A stretch of 64,000 nucleotides of DNA, taken from positions 1 through 64,000 of IMG/VR virus record IMGVR_UViG_3300045996_000464; one strand, given 5' to 3'. Position 1 is the stretch's first letter. Every line of letters begins with the position of its first letter. The DNA comes from a virus. The notes under the pieces were generated by a model. The model made no database searches, had not been told where the DNA came from, and was given only the letters and a program-made list of their open reading frames with translations. Both the position numbers and the translations under genes were made by a program. Shown piece after piece: positions 57,457-64,000 of this stretch.

Positions 57457-58539
57457 ATGAGCATAGACAAGATTATGGCAGACCTGTCCAAGGACTTTGG
57501 GGACAGAATCTACAAGGCGTCGGAGGCACCACCCGTGAAAGTCATTCCAACAGGCATCACTAGTCTAGATATCGCCACTGGTGTAGGTGGCTGGCCACGA
57601 GGCACGCTCGTGGAGATTTTCGGCCGTGAATCAAGCGGCAAGACCGCACTTGGATTGTACACGATGGCCGAAGTACACAGGATGAACGGCTTTACTGCAC
57701 TCGTTAACCTAGAGTCAGGCATCACACAGGAAGGGTGGCTCAACTGGGCTGTCGAGATTGCGCCGCCCTGGTTCGATCCCGCCCGCGTTGTCGTTATCAA
57801 CCCTGCGCCAGGTTCTGAGGCTCTTGTGGCGTTCGGCAAACTGATTGCAAGCGGCGCGTTCGATGCCATCGTCTATGACTCCATCGGCGCAATGTCCACT
57901 GACAAGGAAATCCAGGCTGGCGAGTCAAAGCAAGCGTATGGCCAGTCAGCCCTCGTCACACAGTTGATTAAGCAGGCGGCACGTTATGCATACGAGAAGG
58001 AATGCGTGCCGATCATGCTGAACCAGATCAGAGATGACGCAGCAGGCCAATACATCGTTGAGAAAGCTCCTGGCGGTCACGCCAAGGATCACTTCGCCAC
58101 TTTGCGCGTGCATCTCAAGACCAGCAATCGTGACTGGAAGAAGATCAAGGCTCCGAACGGCGATCCGAATGCTGCTGACGAGTATCCTGGCTTCCGTGTC
58201 AACGCTCGCATCGTTAAGAACAAGGTTGGGCGTCCGCGCTACCCTGCCGGATGGAACTACTGGAATTACCCATCACCGGATGGCGTCATCGGCATCGATA
58301 CGTTCCAAGATACGGTAGATGTAGCACTTCGTCGCGGAGCGTTCCGCAAGGCGGGCGCGTGGTATTACCATGAGAGCTTCCCGGATGGTAAGCTCAACGG
58401 TGGTGTAGCTGTCTCAGCATTCCTTCGTCAGAATCCCAAGGTCTACGAGGAAGTCAAGACCAATCTGATCAAGGAAGCCTACAGCAACCCTGAGCCGGTC
58501 GAGGAAGAGCGCGAGGTAATCACAGATGTTATTGTTTAG
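57457..58539 (+). CDS. recA: RecA recombinase
   Basis: 360-aa protein: Walker A G-R-E-S-S-G-K-T near residue 57, Glu in L-E-S-G, L-I-M-L-N-Q-I-R and G-G-H-A-K-D-H. Acidic C-terminus like bacterial RecA. Binds ssDNA for recombination/repair in the phage. Confidence 0.93.
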   Translation: MSIDKIMADLSKDFGDRIYKASEAPPVKVIPTGITSLDIATGVGGWPRGTLVEIFGRESSGKTALGLYTMAEVHRMNGFTALVNLESGITQEGWLNWAVEIAPPWFDPARVVVINPAPGSEALVAFGKLIASGAFDAIVYDSIGAMSTDKEIQAGESKQAYGQSALVTQLIKQAARYAYEKECVPIMLNQIRDDAAGQYIVEKAPGGHAKDHFATLRVHLKTSNRDWKKIKAPNGDPNAADEYPGFRVNARIVKNKVGRPRYPAGWNYWNYPSPDGVIGIDTFQDTVDVALRRGAFRKAGAWYYHESFPDGKLNGGVAVSAFLRQNPKVYEEVKTNLIKEAYSNPEPVEEEREVITDVIV

Positions 58540-58639
58540 ACTAGCCAAGTTGGTTGTTCGGTTCCTCAATTGGACAGAGCGAAATGACAATACTCGCAAT
58601 TGGAATCCTTGGATTGTACGAAGGAAGATCGTGCCATGA
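58526..58639 (+). CDS. 37-aa basic protein
   Basis: M-L-L-F-R-L-A-K-L-V-V-R-F-L-N-W... overlapping recA and, by ATGA, the next gene. Modest support from gene packing. Function unknown. Confidence 0.45.
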   Translation: MLLFRLAKLVVRFLNWTERNDNTRNWNPWIVRRKIVP

Positions 58640-59001
58640 GAGCTAAGCACACTACAGGCATGGCGAAGGAGCATGAGGACTTCGTAGCGGAAACTTACGG
58701 CTGGGCCGCAGGCAGGCGCTCACCGTCTTCTGGGGCATCCTTCAATGACCCCGCAGATGTCGTCACTGACGTGTCTGTGATTGAATGCGAAGCAACCGAG
58801 GCGCAGAGTTACACGCTAAAGCGCTCGTTCTGGGATGAGGTAGTGGAAAAACAACACTCAGGCAAGACTCCCATGCTCGCCGTGAGGTTTCGTAGCCCCA
58901 CAGATGGGAAACACCTAGATTTGGCTGTTGTTTCACTAGATGAACTGTCAGCCCTACAAGAGGAAGTTGAGGCATACCGCAATGAAGCGATCCAAAGATA
59001 A
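58636..59001 (+). CDS. PD-(D/E)XK nuclease-like protein with altered motif
   Basis: 121-aa protein from ATG 58636 (AAGGAAG upstream). Layout matches phage resolvase-like PD-(D/E)XK proteins: S-S-G-A-S...P-A-D-V-V then V-I-E-C-E-A-T, where the usual Lys of E-x-K is Glu. May be inactive or use a swapped residue. Confidence 0.55.
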   Translation: MRAKHTTGMAKEHEDFVAETYGWAAGRRSPSSGASFNDPADVVTDVSVIECEATEAQSYTLKRSFWDEVVEKQHSGKTPMLAVRFRSPTDGKHLDLAVVSLDELSALQEEVEAYRNEAIQR

Positions 59002-59188
59002 GTACGACATCACTGTCCCGCCGATGCGTATTCCTGGCACCCAAATTGACGCGCTGCGCTTCTTTGAAATGAATGGTCTGTTGGTGTGGCTTAAGCAGAT
59101 TGAGGAAGAGTCTCAGCATGCCGTGGCAAAGCAAACCGCGAAGAGCATCCATGATGCAATTGCTAAGTCGCAAGTGGAGCCATCGTAA
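58982..59188 (+). CDS. Small protein, unknown
   Basis: 68-aa protein from ATG 58982, overlapping the previous gene. N-terminal Pro/Thr stretch then a helix. Function unknown. Confidence 0.55.
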   Translation: MKRSKDKYDITVPPMRIPGTQIDALRFFEMNGLLVWLKQIEEESQHAVAKQTAKSIHDAIAKSQVEPS

Positions 59189-59406
59189 TGGCATACCCAT
59201 ACGTATGTGACAATTGTTTAGATGGCAAGCATGATCAATGCGAGGGATCGAGAGATGTGCCGTCCGATCAGTATAGTATGCTAGGTGGAGGATTTTGTAT
59301 CTGTTCGCACGGAGGGGAAGAATCACTGTTTGAAAAGGATCGTAGAGAGATGAGCCGCAAATCTAGAGAGGCACGGGTGTCGTCCGACGCCCCTGATAAG
59401 GTATAA
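59188..59406 (+). CDS. Zinc-binding small protein
   Basis: 72-aa protein with C-D-N-C-L-D-G-K-H-D-Q-C and C-I-C-S-H; a known-looking phage zinc-knuckle layout. TAATG overlap. Function unknown. Confidence 0.6.
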   Translation: MAYPYVCDNCLDGKHDQCEGSRDVPSDQYSMLGGGFCICSHGGEESLFEKDRREMSRKSREARVSSDAPDKV

Positions 59407-59409
59407 GGT

Positions 59410-60192
59410 ATGGCGTTTGATAGCAAGAAGCTTCTCAAGACCCTGACGGCGGGACAAGGTTCGATCCTAGTCCCTCACATCGAGGCGTATCAGTCGCGTG
59501 GCAAGTTCCCCGAGAAGTGGGAGATTGAGATTCGTAACTACAAGAAGAGCGACAAGCATTTTCACCCTTCGTCCCACTGCTTTACGCCGCCGCTTGAGCT
59601 ATGGCAGCAGATGAAGGGTGTGGCTCCGAAAGAGAAGATCAGCCCTGCTCTCCGTCGCACGTTTGACTGCGGTCACATGTGGCATGGCTACCTACAGTCT
59701 ATGCTCGTGGATATGAAGTTCGTTCACCCTCGTGGTGTCGAGCAGCACATCGTATCACGTATCGATACACGATACGGCCCGGTTATGGGTTCAGGCACGG
59801 GCGATCTTGTCGGCGTAACGATCCCGAGTCACGGAACGTGGCTCGTAGACATCAAGACGATGAACAAGCCCGAGTTTGAACAGGGCGCTAGCCAGTACAC
59901 GCTCAAGAAGTGGGAGGCTCAGGTGTCTTGTTACATGGATTGGTTCGGTGCCGACAAGGCGATGGTGTTGGCCATTTGCAAGGACTCTCCGCACGCTATG
60001 CGCGAGTACCAGATCACCAAGAACCAGCAGTTGCTCAATGAAATCTACGACCGCTGGGGATTCGTCGGCATGCACCTGCGCGAGGGCACTAAGGCTGAGG
60101 GCTACATCTATGCTGTTGATCCACTCCTGCTCAACCCCGGTGATAGTGTCTATGATGTCGAGCTAGCCAAGGAAGTGGGCGAGCAAGGGTGA
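59410..60192 (+). CDS. RecB/Cas4-type exonuclease
   Basis: 260-aa PD-(D/E)XK nuclease: G-T-G-D-L-V-G-V near residue 130, V-D-I-K-T near 146, and the motif Y-T-L-K-K-W-E-A-Q-V-S-C-Y (QxxxY) near 163-175. No iron-sulfur cysteines are obvious. Likely processes DNA ends with RecA. Confidence 0.85.
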   Translation: MAFDSKKLLKTLTAGQGSILVPHIEAYQSRGKFPEKWEIEIRNYKKSDKHFHPSSHCFTPPLELWQQMKGVAPKEKISPALRRTFDCGHMWHGYLQSMLVDMKFVHPRGVEQHIVSRIDTRYGPVMGSGTGDLVGVTIPSHGTWLVDIKTMNKPEFEQGASQYTLKKWEAQVSCYMDWFGADKAMVLAICKDSPHAMREYQITKNQQLLNEIYDRWGFVGMHLREGTKAEGYIYAVDPLLLNPGDSVYDVELAKEVGEQG

Positions 60193-60611
60193 GAACCCCG
60201 TACTACGGCAATTCTCAGATCAACCAGAGCTTTGGTGTTGGTTCCACTATTCAAACGTATGACCCTAATTCATGGGGGCTTCGCAAGGAAGAGTTGCCCA
60301 TCACCACAATGTTCAATCCAGTCGAAGAGGATTATACGCCCTGGCAATTGGATCGTTTTGCTGATGCCTTTCTTTGGGAACAGATTGACCAAGGCAATCG
60401 CAATTACGAAGACCCATGCATCTTGATGTATGAGCATTTACATGCTCGCCGGAAGAAGGAAATTTACGTCGCGTCAGGCACGCCGGATCAGACATTTGCA
60501 TTGCATCATTCTCCTGATGGACAGATGCTTTACTGGCGAACACACCCTCAGGGACGAGCGGTTAACTCCGAAGAACAGCGCAAGAGTAATGCAGCAGGCT
60601 TTTATCGGTGA
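60189..60611 (+). CDS. Paralogous phage protein A
   Basis: 140-aa protein from GTG. Its C-terminal half (R-R-K-K-E-I-Y-V-A-S-G-T-P-D-Q) closely matches the protein at 61842. Function unknown; ends in A-A-G-F-Y-R. Confidence 0.65.
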   Translation: MRTPYYGNSQINQSFGVGSTIQTYDPNSWGLRKEELPITTMFNPVEEDYTPWQLDRFADAFLWEQIDQGNRNYEDPCILMYEHLHARRKKEIYVASGTPDQTFALHHSPDGQMLYWRTHPQGRAVNSEEQRKSNAAGFYR

Positions 60612-60671
60612 CGCCTGTATCGGACAACCCTATAAAGTAGTACAAACACAGCACTAATAGATAACCACCCC

Positions 60672-60704
60672 TTAACGCCTGTTGTTTATTGACAACAGGC
60701 GTTT
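60672..60704 (+). terminator. Terminator fused to a promoter
   Basis: AACGCCTGTTG / CAACAGGCGTT stem (60675-60704) with an 8-base loop and TTT. The loop and rising arm include the TTGACA of the next promoter. Confidence 0.8.
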
Positions 60705-60716
60705 TTGTGTGCTACA
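60687..60716 (+). promoter_or_regulatory. Promoter of the ruvC operon
   Basis: TTGACA, 18-base spacer, TACAAT, overlapping the terminator hairpin just upstream. Leads to GAGAGGGA and ATG 60734. Confidence 0.7.
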
Positions 60717-60733
60717 ATGAGAGGGATTGCAAA

Positions 60734-61354
60734 ATGAGAATTCTGGGCATTGACGGTGGCATGACCCGTCTAGGTATTGGAGCAGTAGAAATCAAAGACG
60801 GGGAGCTATCCCTCATTACCCATGGTGTTATCCGCAATCCTCGTGATCCCGAGCGTACCTTCAACAATCATCTCAATACAGGTATAGCTCAGATCGTCAA
60901 TGACTTCCCTCGTGTGCTTGATATGGTCAGACCTGACCTTATCATTTCTGAGTACATTCCGGCTGGCAAGCTGGGATCAAATGACTCGCTGGTTATCGCC
61001 GCAGTTACAACCTGCAAAGTGATTGCATTTCAGTGGGGCATCGAGTGGAAGGACATCGCAGCCAACTCAGCTAAGAAGCAGTTGACTGGCGATCATAAAG
61101 CCAGCAAGACGCTGGTGCGCAATACCGTTTTCGACTTATTCCCGCTCGTAGAGGCTCGACACATGGCCGTCAAGGCTGAGCAGAAAGAACGGGGAGAGAA
61201 ACGAGACGGAATCCCACAAGATACATTCGACGCAATAGGAATTGCGGTCGTAGGAGCAAGCCTGTATGGCAACAGCAACGATGAACACATTGATTTGCCA
61301 AGAGTGCAATCAGGAGAAGCGCGAGACTCTGTTCTCGCTGATAGTCAGCGCTAG
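60734..61354 (+). CDS. RuvC-like Holliday junction resolvase
   Basis: 206-aa protein from ATG 60734. L-G-I-D-G-G start (catalytic Asp), S-E-Y-I-P-A-G, K-Q-L-T-G, and T-F-D-A-I-G-I-A (Asp). Layout is RuvC/phage resolvase. Cleaves branched DNA before packaging. Confidence 0.85.
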   Translation: MRILGIDGGMTRLGIGAVEIKDGELSLITHGVIRNPRDPERTFNNHLNTGIAQIVNDFPRVLDMVRPDLIISEYIPAGKLGSNDSLVIAAVTTCKVIAFQWGIEWKDIAANSAKKQLTGDHKASKTLVRNTVFDLFPLVEARHMAVKAEQKERGEKRDGIPQDTFDAIGIAVVGASLYGNSNDEHIDLPRVQSGEARDSVLADSQR

Positions 61355-61832
61355 CAACCCGAGTAACGATACTGGTGAGGAAATCCGCGAAGATGTATGT
61401 CGCGCATGTAGACATGATGGTGCCACGGCTGATCAGAAGCACAAGATCATCCGCGAAGCGTATCGTCACTACTTGACCTTCAAGCAGTACGTCACGGATA
61501 CCGGGAACGATGTTATCGAGTACGCGATCCCCAAGGAAGCGGGCAGCGACGAGTTCGTCCCTGTCACTATCTCATTCTCTGACTTGCAGAGGGCACTGAC
61601 ACGCTTTAGCGACGGAGCTAGGGCCGAGGGTACAGTCCTCAGCAAGCGTAAAGAGCAAGCATTTTACCTTAACGTCATCCGCGATATGCTACAGCGTGAT
61701 GTCGCAGAAATCATGGGTATCACCACCGTCTCAGTTGGCCAATATGTAGAGCAAGCAATGCTGCAACTGTGTGCTTACTACTTTGAAGATGTACAGGACA
61801 CTACAAATGTCCAAGAGACGGAGAATGAATAG
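61266..61832 (+). CDS. Sigma-like or HTH regulatory protein
   Basis: 188-aa protein (AGGAG before ATG 61266; overlaps ruvC). N-terminal C-Q-E-C...C-R-A-C zinc site; C-terminal helix-turn-helix D-V-A-E-I-M-G-I-T-T-V-S-V-G-Q-Y resembles sigma region 4. May be a late-gene regulator; no -10 region helix is clear. Confidence 0.6.
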   Translation: MATATMNTLICQECNQEKRETLFSLIVSASNPSNDTGEEIREDVCRACRHDGATADQKHKIIREAYRHYLTFKQYVTDTGNDVIEYAIPKEAGSDEFVPVTISFSDLQRALTRFSDGARAEGTVLSKRKEQAFYLNVIRDMLQRDVAEIMGITTVSVGQYVEQAMLQLCAYYFEDVQDTTNVQETENE

Positions 61833-61841
61833 GTGAGAACT

Positions 61842-62180
61842 ATGAGAACCCCGTACACATTCCGTAAAGAAGCGCTCTCTGAGTTAGAGCCATTTGACCC
61901 GTGTCGGTCTGATTATTCAGACCGTGAACTAGCCATGTACGCAGACAAGTTTCTGCGCGATGCCGGGACGAACGATACCGATGCGCCCATCCTGTTTCAA
62001 GAGCATATTGAACCAAGGTGGCGCAAGGAAGTATCGCCCGCCAGTGGCACACCGGATGAGGCCATTACACATGCACAGTCCAAAGATGGGCAGACCATGT
62101 ATAATCGCCAGCACCCGGAGGGTCGCAAGGTGAATAGCGAACATCAGAGAAAGTTAAACGGAGCAAGCTACTATAGATAG
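61842..62180 (+). CDS. Paralogous phage protein B
   Basis: 112-aa protein from ATG 61842 (AGGTGAG upstream); an upstream GTG at 61833 is possible. Matches protein A at 60189 in the second half. Function unknown. Confidence 0.65.
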   Translation: MRTPYTFRKEALSELEPFDPCRSDYSDRELAMYADKFLRDAGTNDTDAPILFQEHIEPRWRKEVSPASGTPDEAITHAQSKDGQTMYNRQHPEGRKVNSEHQRKLNGASYYR

Positions 62181-62214
62181 GATCACGGGGCGGGGAGAGT
62201 AGAGGAACTAAACC

Positions 62215-62433
62215 ATGCCAAAACACATTGTAATTGCGGCAAATAGTTACGAGCGCGGTGCGAGTTATGCTCGCGAGAATGGACTGGTAGATGCGCGCAT
62301 CTACACACCTGATAACCACAACACGATTAGGGGCAGGATGATTGACAAGTTGATTATTCTTGACCCATTGACTGATCATCAGAACAAAGTGTTGCTACCT
62401 GCGTTGATTGGCGCGGAGGTAACCTATGGCTAA
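62215..62433 (+). CDS. Small protein, unknown
   Basis: 72-aa protein, alpha/beta, with GAGG upstream. Overlaps the terminase small subunit. Function unknown. Confidence 0.6.
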   Translation: MPKHIVIAANSYERGASYARENGLVDARIYTPDNHNTIRGRMIDKLIILDPLTDHQNKVLLPALIGAEVTYG

Positions 62434-63028
62434 GGGTACAAGTTTACAGCAGGCTCATGATGCTCTGCCGATGAAGTCGGAGCCGCGCTGCAACATCTGC
62501 AACTCTGCATCACGCAAGAAGGTAGATCAGTTGCTGGCTGCACAGTTCAGCTACACGTCTATCGCTGAAGAGTTGGTGCGTTACGATGCAGACTTCAAGG
62601 GCAAAGAGCAAGACACGGTACGCAAGAACGTCGAGCGCCACAGCAAGCGCCACGTTGACATCAAGAGCAAGGCAATCCGCAAGATCGTAGAAGCCCGAGC
62701 TAGAGAGCAGGGCATTCTGCTTGAATCTGTTGAGGGTAAGATCACTTCCGGTCGAGCGTTGCTCGACCTGTTGATTGCCAAGGCTACAGATCAGGCGACT
62801 GACCCTGACTTCAAGGTGAAGTTCGCTGACGCTATCGATGCCGTCCGTATGCTAGAAGATGTACAGAAGATGGAGTTCCAGTCACAGCTTGAGGTTCTAC
62901 AGCGCCAGGTCTGGGCCATCTCAACAGCAGTTAAGAATCAAGTGGAACCGAGCAAGCTGCCTGCCCTGATCAAGGAGGCGGAACGCCTGTTTGAGCTACG
63001 GAGCATCGAGCAGGAGTCGATGGTCTAG
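62426..63028 (+). CDS. terS: Terminase small subunit
   Basis: 200-aa protein: N-terminal C-N-I-C zinc-like and HTH region, then a long helical oligomerisation part. Position two small genes before the large subunit supports the role in recognising packaging sites. Confidence 0.7.
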   Translation: MAKGTSLQQAHDALPMKSEPRCNICNSASRKKVDQLLAAQFSYTSIAEELVRYDADFKGKEQDTVRKNVERHSKRHVDIKSKAIRKIVEARAREQGILLESVEGKITSGRALLDLLIAKATDQATDPDFKVKFADAIDAVRMLEDVQKMEFQSQLEVLQRQVWAISTAVKNQVEPSKLPALIKEAERLFELRSIEQESMV

Positions 63029-63231
63029 TGTGCCCACGAAGGGAAACACTTAAGGGCGTGCGAATGGTGGCCGGTATACCACGAATCTCATCTCATATAG
63101 GTGGAACGTTGCGGGTGCGGGTGGTTGATACCCGTCTTTACGTGTATCGTAATTACGGAGATTGGACTGCGCACCCAGAACCACCCAAGATAGTTAAGCG
63201 TGGCTTGTTCAGGAAGGGTAAGAGATTATGA
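63028..63231 (+). CDS. Small basic protein
   Basis: 67-aa protein from GTG overlapping the terminase small subunit stop. Beta-rich. Function unknown. Confidence 0.5.
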   Translation: MCPRRETLKGVRMVAGIPRISSHIGGTLRVRVVDTRLYVYRNYGDWTAHPEPPKIVKRGLFRKGKRL

Positions 63232-63545
63232 TTGACCTATACGAAAATGAAGTAGAGCTAATCTACGAAACGATCCAGAAGGTGCAGACTAAATACCAGG
63301 ATCGAGAGGCCAACGGAGCTAATCTGTTGGAGCTTCAGAACGAAGTCGTCGGCAGGCTGGCTGACCTGGGCTTTGGTGCCATCGTTGATGTTACGCCCAT
63401 CGTGGCGCACCAGCCCGTGGTGGTATCCATCACGGAGCGCCTAGACAAGGAGCCGTTCGACGCAGAGCGTAAGCGATGGGAAGTTAAGCGGCGCGTTGAG
63501 CGTGGCGAAGATAACCCTGACGACAAGATCGAAGGAGTAGTGTAA
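63228..63545 (+). CDS. Unknown protein
   Basis: 105-aa protein, helical N-terminus and acidic end. Overlaps neighbours by ATGA and TAATG. No motif recognised. Confidence 0.6.
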   Translation: MIDLYENEVELIYETIQKVQTKYQDREANGANLLELQNEVVGRLADLGFGAIVDVTPIVAHQPVVVSITERLDKEPFDAERKRWEVKRRVERGEDNPDDKIEGVV

Positions 63546-63658
63546 TGCTGCGATTGCTTCTCAGGGGCAGATGTGTTAGATCACTTCCGTTCTTTCACGT
63601 GTATTTCTTGACGACCACTGGTAAGCAAGTCTGCCCGAATTGCAACAGGGAGAAGTAG
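63545..63658 (+). CDS. Tiny protein with zinc-like end
   Basis: 37-aa protein ending C-P-N-C-N-R-E-K. Start overlaps the previous stop (TAATG). Function unknown. Confidence 0.45.
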   Translation: MLRLLLRGRCVRSLPFFHVYFLTTTGKQVCPNCNREK

Positions 63659-63750
63659 TGTCTACTACGCCTGCCAAAGAAGCATACAGATGCCCGAAGT
63701 GTAAGACCCCCGTCTACTTTGGCCTAACGCACAACTGCATCACAGGATAA
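63658..63750 (+). CDS. Tiny zinc-knuckle protein
   Basis: 30-aa protein from GTG with C-P-K-C and later H-N-C. Directly before the terminase large subunit. Function unknown. Confidence 0.45.
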   Translation: MSTTPAKEAYRCPKCKTPVYFGLTHNCITG

Positions 63751-63751
63751 C

Positions 63752-64000
63752 ATGAGCGGTGGATTCTACGAAGTACCCAACCTACTTGAGCAGTTCCAGT
63801 CTAGTCTTATTCAGGACTATGTTGGCATCATCGAGTTCGTAGAGTCGCCCAAGTACCTTGGCCGCAAGCTGTACCCCAGACAGCGCACGCTGCTCAAGAT
63901 TCTCTTCCTGCAAGACCTGGATGACTACGACAAAAAGGTTCTCAAGGAATGGGAAGCATCTGATGAGATTGAGGTTTGTCCCAAGCTTGATGAGCGCATC
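63752..64000 (+). CDS. terL: Terminase large subunit, N-terminal part
   Basis: 83 codons visible before the window edge. L-Y-P-R-Q-R-T-L-L-K-I-L-F-L is the typical pre-Walker A segment of large terminases. The ATPase motifs would lie past the window. Packages DNA into heads. Confidence 0.75.
   Translation, partial: MSGGFYEVPNLLEQFQSSLIQDYVGIIEFVESPKYLGRKLYPRQRTLLKILFLQDLDDYDKKVLKEWEASDEIEVCPKLDERI

Overview
The window is part of a large tailed-phage genome with a contractile tail (myovirus type). Tail sheath, tube, a frameshifted tail-chaperone pair, tape measure, a peptidoglycan-degrading hub, gp25-like wedge, baseplate J and large fibre proteins are followed by a helicase and an opposite-strand accessory block, a holin-like region, a huge RNA-gene array, a replication module and finally the terminase genes. 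Several signs suggest an actinobacterial host: strong TTGACA-N17-TANNNT promoters often placed 6-7 bases before the start codon (leaderless mRNAs), many GTG/TTG starts, a class-E-like sortase, r1t-like holin segments, and tRNA genes without an encoded CCA. The host is an inference; nothing in the window names it.

Layout: 15-20673 tail and baseplate genes on +, interrupted by one minus-strand membrane-protein gene with its own promoter (4790-5053); 20705-22537 SNF2-like helicase; 22534-25977 minus-strand small genes (polynucleotide-kinase-like enzyme, zinc proteins, unknowns); 26203-27587 duplicated holin-like protein and small proteins; 27757-42346 RNA array; 42722-43920 secreted repeat protein plus sortase; 44020-45822 class II ribonucleotide reductase; 46088-58539 DnaC-like loader, DnaB-like helicase, primase, putative SSB, RNase H, DNA polymerase III alpha, RecA; 58636-61354 nucleases and RuvC; 62426-64000 terminase small subunit and the start of the large subunit.

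The RNA array is the outstanding part. I can fold about 50 tRNAs or tRNA-like genes that together have anticodons for all 20 amino acids, a tmRNA (32865-33203) and an RNase P RNA (41247-41544). Several tRNAs are structurally odd: one methionine tRNA is circularly permuted (3' half before 5' half, 34009-34087), one has a ~37-nt structured insertion in its anticodon loop (38554-38664), one lacks a D-arm (32441-32517), one has a 9-nt anticodon loop (37927-38000), and two class I bodies carry Leu/Tyr anticodons. Spacers between tRNAs are not random: many are closed by inverted repeats that begin right after the upstream tRNA, and several 280-440-base tracts without genes are densely helical and may be large structured RNAs. 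Small protein genes (thioredoxin, HNH nuclease, tiny membrane peptides, zinc-ribbon proteins) sit between the tRNAs and sometimes overlap them.

Taken together the phage seems to carry its own translation-support kit: tRNAs, the catalytic RNA that would mature their 5' ends, and tmRNA for ribosome rescue, but no aminoacyl-tRNA synthetase and no CCA-adding enzyme are seen here, so charging and 3' maturation would depend on the host or on genes outside the window. All calls are from reading sequence alone; no database search or folding program was run.
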